NCBI RefSeq assembly: GCF_022829365.1
Contig: NZ_JAKSYJ010000168.1
Coordinates: 1 to 64,000 of the forward strand
From: Methylobacterium sp. J-077
GTDB lineage: Bacteria > Pseudomonadota > Alphaproteobacteria > Rhizobiales > Beijerinckiaceae
Direction of reading: 5' to 3'
Length of the DNA: 64,000 bases
This document shows positions 18,699 to 26,819 of the stretch, in pieces (position 1 is the stretch's first letter; each line of letters starts with the position of its first letter). Below the pieces are notes generated by a model, which worked only from the letters and a program-made list of their open reading frames with translations, was not told the origin of the DNA and did not search any database. The position numbers and the translations under genes are program-made.

Positions 18699-18717
18699 AA
18701 CGGAAATCATTTCCGTT
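18699..18717. promoter_or_regulatory. Perfect 19-bp palindromic operator
   Basis: AACGGAAATCATTTCCGTT has 9-bp perfect arms around a central C. With its relative at 17861-17879 it brackets about 820 bp holding two small hydrophobic genes. It is a likely binding site for a dimeric repressor. Confidence 0.5.
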
Positions 18718-18847
18718 CTTCAGGCATCGGCGTAGGGTAACCACGTCGGCACGACTTGAGGGGGCGGTTCGTCGGCCGTCCACGCCCGCCCTTCGTTTTC
18801 CCCCCAAGGTAGCCGGACGGGCGTGGATGCCTTCACTGTAATTTCTT

Positions 18848-18870
18848 GCAGTGAGCGAGTGGGTCACTGC
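18848..18870 (-). terminator. Possible hairpin after the minus-strand operon
   Basis: GCAGTGA (18848-18854) and TCACTGC (18864-18870) form a 7-bp stem with a 9-nt loop just beyond the end of the 20785-18894 operon. There is no clean T-tract, so terminator function is uncertain. Confidence 0.3.
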
Positions 18871-18893
18871 GAACGTTCGTAGTGAAGAAGCGC

Positions 18894-19114
18894 CTACCGG
18901 CACAGCACCGGCATCGGCGGGATCGCCGGCACGCCGCTGAGCGTGCGCGGGATCGGGCCTTGACCGACGGCGATCAGGGTCCGCAGAGCGCGGGTGGCGA
19001 GGTAATCCGCTTTGCGGAGGCCTTCCCTGGCCCGGCGCATGTCGTCACCGGCACGGCGAACCCGCCGCATTTTCCACCACGCTATCGCGGCGATGAGAAG
19101 GCTGATCAGGCGCA
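18894..19114 (-). CDS. Small membrane-anchored hypothetical protein
   Basis: About 73 residues from ATG 19114. One N-terminal helix (RLISLLIAAIAWW) is followed by a basic Arg-rich segment and a proline-rich tail. The start overlaps the end of the gene above by 9 nt, indicating an operon. The frame extends further upstream, but that part duplicates the preceding gene's region. Function unknown. Confidence 0.5.
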
Positions 19115-19450
19115 TAGCGTGCCCTCCTCGGCCATCTCGATAGTTCGGATGAGACCGCGGAAGCGATAGGCGAGACCGGCCTCGATGCAGACGTGCCGCA
19201 TCATAGCCAGCGTCATCTCCCGATCCTCCCCACAAGCGACGTTGAACGCCTTGCTGAGCAAGGCCTCGGCCCGTTCGGCGTGCGCGAGCGCTGCCTCAGC
19301 CTCGGCCCGTACCCGAGCGAGATGACGGTAGAGACGTGCCACCTCGCCCGCAGGGGCTGCCTTGAGCCGCCTGGCCTTGCTGATCCGGCCCACGCGGCGA
19401 CCGTCCTGGGTTGCTAGCCGCAGGCGCGTGGTGTGAGCCGACTCCGTCAT
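19106..19450 (-). CDS. Hypothetical element protein, helical
   Basis: A 114-residue acidic and basic helical protein with a likely coiled coil in the middle (LARVRAEAEAALAHAERAEAL). It overlaps the Tat-signal gene upstream by 4 nt and the small membrane gene downstream by 9 nt, so it belongs to the same operon. No family recognised. Confidence 0.55.
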   Translation of the reverse strand: MTESAHTTRLRLATQDGRRVGRISKARRLKAAPAGEVARLYRHLARVRAEAEAALAHAERAEALLSKAFNVACGEDREMTLAMMRHVCIEAGLAYRFRGLIRTIEMAEEGTLCA

Positions 19451-20205
19451 GCCGAGCCCTCCATTTCACGCAGGTTGAGCTTGACCCCTGAGAGATTGGC
19501 GGCGCTCAGCAACAGCGGCAGGTAGTGCTCCGGGATGTTCTCCCGGTACATCTCCTCGAACATGCGGACGTGCACTGCGAGCCCGTCCGGCGTCGTCGCT
19601 GTCATGGTACGCACCCGCTCACGGGCGGCACGCCAAGCCGCTTCAGCCTCTTTCTCGGCAGCGTTCAGCTCGGCAACTCGGTGCCGCGCCTGAGCCTGAC
19701 CGACCTGCTTGTCGTGAGCATCCGCGACCGGCAGCAATTGCCGCCAGCGGCGAAGAAGGTGCGGTGTTCGACCCGCTCGGCCCAAGCGTTCGACGACCCG
19801 GGCCATGACAATGCGCAGGCCCCGTCCGCTCCATGCCAAATCAGGATTGCGCCAGGATCCATCCGGTGCGGTTCGCGGACGCATCCGTGGGTATGGCGGA
19901 TCCCCCGGCATGCCGAAGTACCAGTGGCGGAAGAGGCGCTTCTCTTCGTCGTTCAGGACCAGAGCGATCGGAACGATGCCGTGATCAGCCCGAGCCGCAC
20001 GGTAGGCAGCCTGTCTGGCGCTGCAGGCAGCCTTGAACGCAGCATCCGTCCGCTCGACCTCTGCCGCGGCGGCTATCAGTTCGGCATCGGGATGAGGTGT
20101 TGCTGCAGCTGCCGGCGCAGGGAGGCTGAGTATCCCGGATCCAGTCGCAGCCGAGGCGAGGGCGAAACCGCGAAGGAAACCGCGGCGATTGGCTGGGCCG
20201 GTCAT
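19447..20205 (-). CDS. Tat-signal-bearing hypothetical protein
   Basis: From ATG 20205, whose start overlaps the upstream stop as ATGA, this 252-residue protein begins with a twin-arginine signal (NRRGFLRGF), a hydrophobic stretch and a PAAAAT cleavage region. The mature part is charged and helical, with no recognised domain. A Tat-exported folded protein in a phage-like element is unusual. It may act on the envelope, for example in superinfection exclusion, but that is inference. Confidence 0.6.
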   Translation of the reverse strand: MTGPANRRGFLRGFALASAATGSGILSLPAPAAAATPHPDAELIAAAAEVERTDAAFKAACSARQAAYRAARADHGIVPIALVLNDEEKRLFRHWYFGMPGDPPYPRMRPRTAPDGSWRNPDLAWSGRGLRIVMARVVERLGRAGRTPHLLRRWRQLLPVADAHDKQVGQAQARHRVAELNAAEKEAEAAWRAARERVRTMTATTPDGLAVHVRMFEEMYRENIPEHYLPLLLSAANLSGVKLNLREMEGSA

Positions 20206-20417
20206 CGCTGAGCCCTCGCTACGTCTAGAGCTACGTTCCAGTCGGCCTTGAGGCGCTTGCCTAACTCGGACAGCACATGACTGATGACCCATAGCTCGCC
20301 CGGGTCGATCATGCTGTGACCAGTGCCTAGGTGATTGAGGACGCCTGCCCAGCGGCCGACAGCGAGGATGTCATCCTCCATGTCGGCGAGCGGATGAAAA
20401 ACGGGACGCTGGCTCAT
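20202..20417 (-). CDS. Small hypothetical protein
   Basis: About 71 residues from ATG 20417, which overlaps the stop of the preceding gene (ATGA). Mixed helical composition with motifs MIDPGELWVISHVLSELGKR. It lies in a tightly coupled minus-strand operon with the Tat-signal gene. Function unknown. Confidence 0.55.
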   Translation of the reverse strand: MSQRPVFHPLADMEDDILAVGRWAGVLNHLGTGHSMIDPGELWVISHVLSELGKRLKADWNVALDVARAQR

Positions 20418-20794
20418 GCCGCCCTCCAGACATTGAAGCGGTGAGCGCCACGGCCGGTCCATTCGGTGGCCGAGGCTTCTGGCTCCTCCGGCTCGGCATC
20501 CGGATCCGTGTCGAGCGCATCTAATAAGGCGAGGTCCGCCTCGATCCGGTCGGTGATCCGGCGGCGCAGCTCGCGGACGCGCTGGCGGTCGGCATCGGCG
20601 AAGAAGCTGGCCAGCCCGATCTGGATGTCGGCGATGGCGAGGTCGGCTGGATCGGTCTCTCGGCAGGCTCGGATGGCGAGAGAGACGGGGCCCAGCTGCC
20701 GGCCGAGCCCCTGGCCTAATAAGGGCCGAGGGTTGCCGGACTGGGGTAATAAGGGCGTGCGTGTGCTATGGGCGTGAACAGCCATTCGCGTCAC
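20414..20794 (-). CDS. Hypothetical protein, first gene of operon
   Basis: A 126-residue helical protein; the central part (DRQRVRELRRRITDRIEADL) looks like a coiled coil. A second in-frame ATG at 20785 is possible. It diverges from the RHH gene at 20876, so the 80-bp gap carries the promoters of both. Element 2 has the same divergent layout at 38450/38540. Confidence 0.5.
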   Translation of the reverse strand: MTRMAVHAHSTRTPLLPQSGNPRPLLGQGLGRQLGPVSLAIRACRETDPADLAIADIQIGLASFFADADRQRVRELRRRITDRIEADLALLDALDTDPDAEPEEPEASATEWTGRGAHRFNVWRAA

Positions 20795-20856
20795 TCCAGG
20801 ACGTGTGTGGTTAGGGCCTTCCAGGAGGGTGCAAGCTCTTGGTCGGCCCGTTCTTA

Positions 20857-20896
20857 TCTGCTATCATCAATCCCGATGTCAATAGCCGATAGCAGA
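20857..20896. promoter_or_regulatory. Inverted repeat spanning RHH start codon
   Basis: TCTGCTATC (20857-20865) and GATAGCAGA (20888-20896) are perfect 9-bp inverted arms 22 nt apart. The ATG of the RHH gene (20876) lies between them. This is the expected place for autorepression by an RHH dimer pair. Element 2 has the same geometry at 38522-38558 with different arms. Confidence 0.6.
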
Positions 20897-21103
20897 AAAC
20901 CGCGGGGACGCCCGCCCACCGGCATCGGCAAGGCCATCGGCCTGCGGCTGTACCCCGAGCTGGATGCGTCTCTAGAAGCTTGGATTGCGGATCAGCCAGA
21001 TCCGAAGCCATCTCGCCCAGAAGCAATCCGCCTCGCTCTCACGGACTGGCTCACCGGCCAGGGCTACGTGAGGCACCGCGAGGATCCTGAAGGCGCAAAC
21101 TAG
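20876..21103 (+). CDS. RHH-type regulator heading cargo operon
   Basis: A 75-residue DNA-binding protein with a basic start (RGRPPTG), a ribbon strand (GLRLYPELDASLEAWI) and a second helix (SRPEAIRLALTDWL). It is clearly paralogous to the element 2 protein at 38540-38740, sharing WIAD-PDPKPSRPEAIR. The ATG at 20876 is chosen because the conserved region begins there and the operator surrounds it. The nuclease-like gene follows 33 bp downstream on the same strand, so it probably regulates it. An antitoxin role is possible. Confidence 0.7.
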   Translation: MSIADSRKPRGRPPTGIGKAIGLRLYPELDASLEAWIADQPDPKPSRPEAIRLALTDWLTGQGYVRHREDPEGAN

Positions 21104-21136
21104 CATCCTGGATCGGTCACGCATCAAGGCAATAGA

Positions 21137-23134
21137 ATGTTAGCTGATGCAGATCTGAAATCATTTGTCGATATTTTTAACTCCGCAAAGATTTTAGACA
21201 GAGAATTCACTGAAGATACTTTAAATCAGCTGCAAATTGGCGACACAGTGCTGTCGTCTGGCGAGATTTGGCGACTAGCAAAATCTGCCGAAATTGCTTT
21301 TTTTTTGGGTGATGCGCCGGAAGACGCAGCAAGAGTCTTGCTATTTTTGCAAGGGAAACTGCAAGGCAATAGCTGCGTTGCTTTCGATTGTCGCGATAAA
21401 TGGATTGAAGCAACCGCCTGGGGCCTGAGATCTATGGCGGCTAGAGAAGCACTTTATGGTCGCCAACCTATATATATGAGACAGAGGCATGTAGGAGAAG
21501 CATGCCGAAGATTGAGGACGCGAGGCTATAAAATTGAAGTCGGCGCGCAAGGACCTCGCATGGCAGCAACGTCAGAGTGCGAGCTATTGACAGTAATCGA
21601 TAATTTTGCCGCCCTTATTGGCGGCCTTCGCATTCTTGAAATTATTTTTGGGCGAATGCGAGAAAGAAATCTTTTTCACAACGGCTTTTGGTTGTTTGGC
21701 AACACAGTACCTGGTTTCACTCAAGAGGGTCGGATTGCCAGCCCTTATGGGTGGCTTTGCTCTGTAGCCATACGAAATATTTCGAAGGCGGGAACGGCAG
21801 CCAATCCCAGCCGTATGGTAGAAACTTTGTTCTCCATATCGGAAGATTACCTAGCTATATATGACGCTCAGCGGTACGGGCAATTCGAGCACTCAAACGT
21901 AGATGTTACAGAAATACCGCGTGCATTGCGAGAGTCTTTGATTTGGAGAGAGGCTTTTACATTACCCCAAACTCCTCAGCTAGTTACAAAGACGCTTGCT
22001 CGCGCATTCGATAAGTTTATTACAGTCGATGATAAACGTGCTATGGGCTTCGATCTGAGAAAAATATTTAAAGAGATTGATGATCTGCTTGATCAGGCCG
22101 CAGAGGACAGGCCAACAATTTGCCCGAAAGATCGTGCGACGCAAGACTTTCCTATTTTACTCGCTCAAGGCCTAGGAAAAGGGCATGCCATCTACAATGA
22201 CGTCATTGATCCCGTTGACAGAAGTATAGAAATTCAAGAAGGAAATATATTTTATGAGCGTAGCTCAAATGAACTTGTTCTCTTGCCAAAGACTTTGACA
22301 GGCGCTCACTGTTGTTTCTTGGTTTACAAATTGGTCTGGTCAACTTTGCCGAAAGAGCGAGCATCTAAAATCGTTGGTGACTCAATGGAATGGGCAATCC
22401 GAATTGCGTGCGAGGGTAAATCGACAATAGCGTTCTTTCAGTACAAGTACTTAGTCAAGAAACAAAAATTCGAAATTGATTATGCAACGCGTGCCGATGA
22501 TAGGATAGTTTTGTTTGAGACTAAGGCTAAATCCTTAACTGCTCCGGCAAGGTCAGGGAACCCAATAAAGTACTTGACGGATTTTTCTCAGAGTTACCTC
22601 GCAATGCTTCGGCAACTTTCTCGGCATGAAATCAATATCAAGGCTGGGCATACCGAAATTGCTTCTGGCAACGAGGATTGGGCTTCCTTGAGGTTAATTA
22701 AGCTAGCGATCTCGCCGCTATCATACGGACAAATGTCTGACAAAGTTTTATTAAGAGCTATAATGGGATCGCTTACGAGAGCGGTCTTTCATTCAGTTAC
22801 TGGACGGCCCGAGGATGATGATGCAATAAATTCTTTTAATCAAAATCTTAGAAAATTATTTATATTGCTGGAGCAAGTCGCACCAAAGGAAGAAGAAAAA
22901 ATTGATCTTGGGGCATATTTATTCAATGTCCACTGGCTAGACCTAGGTGAGATTATATATCTGTTGAGTCTTTCGCAGTCTGTTTCTGAAGCTTCTAGGT
23001 TGCTGATGCCAGTTACTTATGCATCAAGAGACTTTTGGACTGAATTAGCTTTCCTAGAGCGCCAAGGGATGTTTGCGGTAGCTCGACGTCCTTTGGCTGA
23101 AAATGGCGGTTCTGATCATGATGGGTATGCTTGA
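21137..23134 (+). CDS. Putative PD-(D/E)xK nuclease, candidate defence gene
   Basis: A 665-residue protein whose DNA is markedly A/T-richer than everything around it, a sign of separate acquisition. Residues 445-463 contain F-E-I-D448, then R-I-V-L-F-E461-T-K463: a D-x12-E-x-K pattern in hydrophobic strand context, typical of PD-(D/E)xK nuclease cores. The rest is helical with no recognised helicase or ATPase motif. The gene is alone behind an RHH regulator and followed by a possible hairpin terminator. The most likely role is phage defence or nucleic-acid cleavage. This is inferred from one motif and the context, and the family is not one I recognise. Confidence 0.6.
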   Translation: MLADADLKSFVDIFNSAKILDREFTEDTLNQLQIGDTVLSSGEIWRLAKSAEIAFFLGDAPEDAARVLLFLQGKLQGNSCVAFDCRDKWIEATAWGLRSMAAREALYGRQPIYMRQRHVGEACRRLRTRGYKIEVGAQGPRMAATSECELLTVIDNFAALIGGLRILEIIFGRMRERNLFHNGFWLFGNTVPGFTQEGRIASPYGWLCSVAIRNISKAGTAANPSRMVETLFSISEDYLAIYDAQRYGQFEHSNVDVTEIPRALRESLIWREAFTLPQTPQLVTKTLARAFDKFITVDDKRAMGFDLRKIFKEIDDLLDQAAEDRPTICPKDRATQDFPILLAQGLGKGHAIYNDVIDPVDRSIEIQEGNIFYERSSNELVLLPKTLTGAHCCFLVYKLVWSTLPKERASKIVGDSMEWAIRIACEGKSTIAFFQYKYLVKKQKFEIDYATRADDRIVLFETKAKSLTAPARSGNPIKYLTDFSQSYLAMLRQLSRHEINIKAGHTEIASGNEDWASLRLIKLAISPLSYGQMSDKVLLRAIMGSLTRAVFHSVTGRPEDDDAINSFNQNLRKLFILLEQVAPKEEEKIDLGAYLFNVHWLDLGEIIYLLSLSQSVSEASRLLMPVTYASRDFWTELAFLERQGMFAVARRPLAENGGSDHDGYA

Positions 23135-23150
23135 GCGTGTCTGAGCTGCT

Positions 23151-23166
23151 CCGGTCTCGGGACCGG
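23151..23166 (+). terminator. Possible terminator after nuclease gene
   Basis: CCGGTC-tcgg-GACCGG is a perfect 6-bp stem with a tetraloop 16 bp after the stop codon, followed only by cgttt. Intrinsic termination would be weak. Confidence 0.35.
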
Positions 23167-23191
23167 CGTTTGAGGTGATGGGCACTGAGGC

Positions 23192-23270
23192 TCATTCCGC
23201 CTTCGCCATCTGCCGCCCGTGGTTCTGCACGATGTCGCGGAAGAGGGTTCCAGTGGCTGAGGTCGTGGCC
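23192..23270 (-). pseudogene. Orphan tape-measure C-terminus (copy 2)
   Basis: The minus strand encodes TSATGTLFRDIVQNHG and RQMAKAE before a TGA at 23192. This matches the C-terminal tips of both tape measure proteins in this window (G-[SN]-L-F-x-[DT]-[VI]-V-x..RGRxM). There is no upstream gene body. It lies 550 bp beyond the end of the element 1 tape measure and shares flanking sequence (TGAGGCTCA.TCCGCC) with the orphan tip at 42992. Confidence 0.65.
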
Positions 23271-23413
23271 TCGCATGGTGGGCTCTCGTCCAAGTACAAA
23301 AAGCGCGCTTCGGGATAGGCGGGTTAACAATCTGTTAACCGAATTTGTTAACATATCATTAGGCGCCGAGGTTGGGCGCGAGGCAGCCTCTTCGAGCAGA
23401 GGGTCCAATTTCC

Positions 23414-23656
23414 ATGCGCTTCTACTTCGATTTCGAGAATGGCGAAGAAGCTGTCCGAGATACTAATGGCGTCGAGGCGGCTAATCTAAAACAAGCGCTG
23501 GCCGATGCCCTGGACGTGATCCTCGAAGTGGCTGAAGAGACCGCCGCTAACCGGCCAGATGATCTCTGGACATTGGTTGTGCGGGACCAGACCGGAGCAC
23601 CAGTCGCGTACCTGCCAATCAGAAAGAATGTGGAGCAGCACGCGCTGGCGGCCTGA
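23414..23656 (+). CDS. DUF6894-family protein
   Basis: An 80-residue protein beginning MRFYFDFENGEEAVRDTNGV, the N-terminal signature of the DUF6894 family that is abundant in Methylobacterium. ATG 23414 starts that motif; a frame extension to 23372 would not be conserved. It lies on the opposite strand to the tape measure remnants and directly between two of them. Function unknown. Confidence 0.75.
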   Translation: MRFYFDFENGEEAVRDTNGVEAANLKQALADALDVILEVAEETAANRPDDLWTLVVRDQTGAPVAYLPIRKNVEQHALAA

Positions 23657-23671
23657 CTGCGCTACTGGCCA

Positions 23672-23745
23672 TCACGTGCCACCAGCCGACGCCATCGTCC
23701 GTCCCCGCTGCAGCACCACGTCCTTGAACAGGTTGCCGGAGCGGG
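23672..23745 (-). pseudogene. Orphan tape-measure C-terminus (copy 1)
   Basis: Immediately after the stop of the intact tape measure gene (23746), in another frame, the minus strand reads LTRSGNLFKDVVLQRGRTMA and ends SAGGT at a TGA (23672). This is nearly identical to the real C-terminus of the element 2 tape measure (GNLFKDVVLRRGRPMA). It looks like a displaced older 3' end left behind when the present end was acquired. Confidence 0.7.
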
Positions 23746-26433
23746 TCAGACATCTTCCCCAGCAGCCTGCATCTGCCGACCTCGCGTCTGCTTGATAGTA
23801 CGAAACAAGCTGCCGCTGGCATCGGCTTTCACCCGCGTGTCCGGCCCCGGCTTGTCGATACGGATATTGACCGCGCCCTCGACGTTCGGCGTGACGCCGA
23901 CGCCGTTCGCGCGCAAGGATTTCTGTAGCAGCGATGGCTCACCTACCTTCGGCGCCATGTCGGAGCGGATGGCGTCTTGCTCAGCCTGGCGGGCTCGATA
24001 AGCTCCCGCGAACCCAGCGCCATCGGCATCGAGGTTGCCGGGCCTGCGACGCTCGTCGTTCAGATCAGCGAGAACCTCAGCGCGACGAGTTCTGCCTGAA
24101 GCTACGCGCCCCTCTCGTCTATCGAGCCATGCCTGAGCTGACGCCGTCAGTCTCTCGCGCGAGATGCTGGCGCGCTGGCGGGAGTACATGCCCCCCATGA
24201 TGCCCTGCTGCCCGTAGTCGCCGGGGAAGCTCGCCCATTCGCGTGCAAGCGCGGTTCGGAAGTGGCTCATGAAGTCCCCACCCTGACGACGCTGCATCCG
24301 CTGCGCTTCGCGGTAGCGGCGTTCCACCAGGGTGTTCGCCAGCCGGTCCTGTAGCTCAGGCGTGAACTTCTCGTCCCGGCTCAGCCCCAACTCGCCAACG
24401 AGGCCGGTGTCGCCGCGGCGTCCGCCGAACAGAGTGCCGCGCATGAACTGATACCGGCCGATCGCGGAGGATCCGCGCATGCCACGCTGGATCTGCTCAA
24501 TCTCGCCAAGGGTCTTGCCCGTGAGGGATCCGGACACTTGATGGGCAAAGCTGTCATCGTAGCCGCGGCGAGTGGTGCCCTCAGCGTGGGCGATCAAGTC
24601 CAGCATGCCGGGGTCACCGGCACCGCCAGCGCCCTCGCCCCGCAACTTATCTCCGACTCGCTCAGCGGCAGTGCCGCCACGGTTCGCCCGGAAAGCATCG
24701 AACCGCCGCCGCACAACGGGATCGTTGGGATCAAGGGGCAACGAGCCACCTTCACCGCCCGGCGCGTAGATGCCGCCTCCGCCGCCCAGCATGCGCCCGA
24801 CGCGAGCTGCAGCGGCTGCACCGCCAAGGCTTGCTGTGAGAATGCGGGCGCCGCCGAATGGACCGGCCGCCGACGCATCAAAGCTTTGCTGCTGGACAGT
24901 TGCGCCCCCCTCACGGATGCGCTTCAGTTCATCCGTTAGCCTCTCCATCTCGCGACGAAGACGATCAGCCTGATCACGGGCACGGTCGTTGTCCGTGCCA
25001 CCCTTGCGCAGCAGATCGAACTGGCCGAGCTGCTGCTGGATGGCAGACGTGCGGTCCTCTATTTCGCGCGCACGACCGGCGTTCCGTCGCAGGTTTTCGT
25101 TCTGCCGAAGAACATCTGGGCTCGCTGACTGCCCGCGCATCTGCGCGTCCAACGCCTCATCCAAGGCGGTCGGCGCCTTGCTCGCAGGGGCATTAGTTCG
25201 CCTGCCGATGCCCGCATCGGTCATGCGGTCAATCTTGTCGAGCTTCTTCCCGGCTTCTGAGAAATCAAAATTCTTAAGGTCGTTCAAAGCGCCTAAGGCG
25301 AGAGCGGCGGCGCGGATTGCCGTGCCCGTATCCCGAGCGGCTTGCCCGACCTCTTTGAACATGCCGACGATAGGGTCAGACACGTCCTTATTGCCGAGAT
25401 CCCTCAACAGCGTGCGGATCTCAGTGACTGCCTCGGTTACATCACCCTTGAGAGTCTTGAAGCCGTCTCCGGCCTCAGTGAACGCCCTCGTCCAGTCGAT
25501 TGATTTCAGCCAGGTTGCGATATCGCGGATCGCCTCGACGACGGCTGGCGTGACGCCCTTCCGCTCATCGTCAAGGAATGCTTTGACTGCCTTAGCCGCC
25601 TCCGTCAGATGCGGTGTCGCCTCGCGCGCAATGGCGTCGCCGAGTTTGCTGAACGTGCCCTTCAGCCCGTCCATCGCTCGGGCGTAATCCTCCGCGTTTT
25701 TAATGTCCTGCGGAGACAGAACGCCGTTGTCGCTGCGAAACTTGTTGATCTGCTGACGGAGCGTTCCAAGGTGCCCATCTGCAAGCCGTGCGGCTTCCGC
25801 GATGCCAAGCACTTCCTGAGCGTATTTCCGACGCGCAACGGGGTCAGACACGCCCTCAAGTCCCTCCAGCGCTTTGGTCAGCGCCTCGGAGTTGTCCTTT
25901 GAGTGCATGATCGCGTCAGCGAGGTCGTTGAAGTACTTTCGACCTTCGGCGCTCGTCCCCTGAGTGCGCAGGAATTCCATCAACGGGCCGATGCCGCGCC
26001 GCGCCAAGCGCGCGTTTTCCGCGAACTGTTGGAACGCAGCGGCAGACTGCCCGGCATCCACGCCGACCTTGCCCAGAATGCCCTGCATCTCGCGCAGGGT
26101 CTGAGCAGCGACGCCGGTATCGCGAGAGAGCTGTCCCAACTCCTTAGCGCTGGAGCCGAAATTGCGCATCGCCGCGCCAATGCCGGCGAGTGCCGCAGTT
26201 ACCGTGAGCGCAGTGATACCGACTGAGCCGAGCGCGGGATTGACGACGCTCGTAGCGGTACGACCGACCGACTGCATCGACTGTTCGACGCGGCCGAACC
26301 CCTTATTCAGGACATCAACATGCCCTGCGCCCTCTTGCGCAAAGCCGCGAAGTGCATTTTGTATGCTCTTGAGAGGGCCAGTCGATTTGTCGATGACCTC
26401 GGCAGTCATCCGCAGAGCTTCTTCTTGGCTCAA
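23746..26433 (-). CDS. Tape measure protein with muramidase-like domain
   Basis: An 895-residue phage tail length protein. A conserved N-terminus is followed by a hydrophobic Ala/Gly-rich stretch near 70-95, LGQLSRDTGVAAQTL, long coiled regions including a Glu/Arg coil near 490, and Gly-rich linkers. Near residues 605-700 lies a lysozyme-like domain: LIAHAEGT with a candidate catalytic Glu, RRGYDDSF and AIGRYQFM, recalling GH104-type enzymes. The C-terminus ends in the shared SLFRT-type tip. A tape measure without tail tube or capsid genes nearby suggests either decay or a satellite that modifies helper tails. Confidence 0.8.
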   Translation of the reverse strand: MSQEEALRMTAEVIDKSTGPLKSIQNALRGFAQEGAGHVDVLNKGFGRVEQSMQSVGRTATSVVNPALGSVGITALTVTAALAGIGAAMRNFGSSAKELGQLSRDTGVAAQTLREMQGILGKVGVDAGQSAAAFQQFAENARLARRGIGPLMEFLRTQGTSAEGRKYFNDLADAIMHSKDNSEALTKALEGLEGVSDPVARRKYAQEVLGIAEAARLADGHLGTLRQQINKFRSDNGVLSPQDIKNAEDYARAMDGLKGTFSKLGDAIAREATPHLTEAAKAVKAFLDDERKGVTPAVVEAIRDIATWLKSIDWTRAFTEAGDGFKTLKGDVTEAVTEIRTLLRDLGNKDVSDPIVGMFKEVGQAARDTGTAIRAAALALGALNDLKNFDFSEAGKKLDKIDRMTDAGIGRRTNAPASKAPTALDEALDAQMRGQSASPDVLRQNENLRRNAGRAREIEDRTSAIQQQLGQFDLLRKGGTDNDRARDQADRLRREMERLTDELKRIREGGATVQQQSFDASAAGPFGGARILTASLGGAAAAARVGRMLGGGGGIYAPGGEGGSLPLDPNDPVVRRRFDAFRANRGGTAAERVGDKLRGEGAGGAGDPGMLDLIAHAEGTTRRGYDDSFAHQVSGSLTGKTLGEIEQIQRGMRGSSAIGRYQFMRGTLFGGRRGDTGLVGELGLSRDEKFTPELQDRLANTLVERRYREAQRMQRRQGGDFMSHFRTALAREWASFPGDYGQQGIMGGMYSRQRASISRERLTASAQAWLDRREGRVASGRTRRAEVLADLNDERRRPGNLDADGAGFAGAYRARQAEQDAIRSDMAPKVGEPSLLQKSLRANGVGVTPNVEGAVNIRIDKPGPDTRVKADASGSLFRTIKQTRGRQMQAAGEDV

Positions 26434-26442
26434 GGCGCACTC

Positions 26443-26694
26443 CTACTTCTGCGGATGAGTGATGGGGTTGGGCGTCACCGCCGCCGCGAGGCAATCGAGA
26501 TTGTCCGCCACGGTCACGGCCATCTCGGCCGCCGTCTCAAGCGACGCGACTTCGAAGGCTGCCGTCAGATCCTCGCGGGTCACATCCGGCCAGCGGGCCA
26601 TGATCGTCTCGACAACCTCGGCCTTCCAAGCCGCCTCGGTGTCGCCGATGCCAGTGCCGAGCAGGTAGTCGGCGATCTCGGCGACGCGGGTCAT
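26443..26694 (-). CDS. Small gene preceding tape measure
   Basis: An 83-residue protein, MTRVAEIADYLLGTGIGDTE at its start, closely related to the element 2 protein at 45422-45658 (shared AAWKAEV.ETI.ARWPDV). It lies just before the tape measure gene in both elements, the place of tail assembly chaperones in many phages. That role is inferred from position only. ATG 26694 overlaps the stop of the small gene upstream. Confidence 0.7.
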   Translation of the reverse strand: MTRVAEIADYLLGTGIGDTEAAWKAEVVETIMARWPDVTREDLTAAFEVASLETAAEMAVTVADNLDCLAAAVTPNPITHPQK

Positions 26695-26819
26695 GGGCAG
26701 GCCACCTTCACCCACCGGGAGCCATTCCACTGCAGCCGCACGCCGAACAGCTCCCGGATCTCACCGATGCGGGGCGGGTCGTTCGAGGCGGTGGACTGGG
26801 GATTCGATTGGTCGGTCAT
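26691..26819 (-). CDS. 42-aa coupled small protein
   Basis: ATG 26819 to TGA 26691 encodes a 42-residue peptide (IGEIRELFGVRLQWNGSRWV in the middle). It overlaps by ATGA both the Nu1-like gene upstream and the small gene downstream, so it is very probably translated despite its size. No family recognised. Confidence 0.6.
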   Translation of the reverse strand: MTDQSNPQSTASNDPPRIGEIRELFGVRLQWNGSRWVKVACP

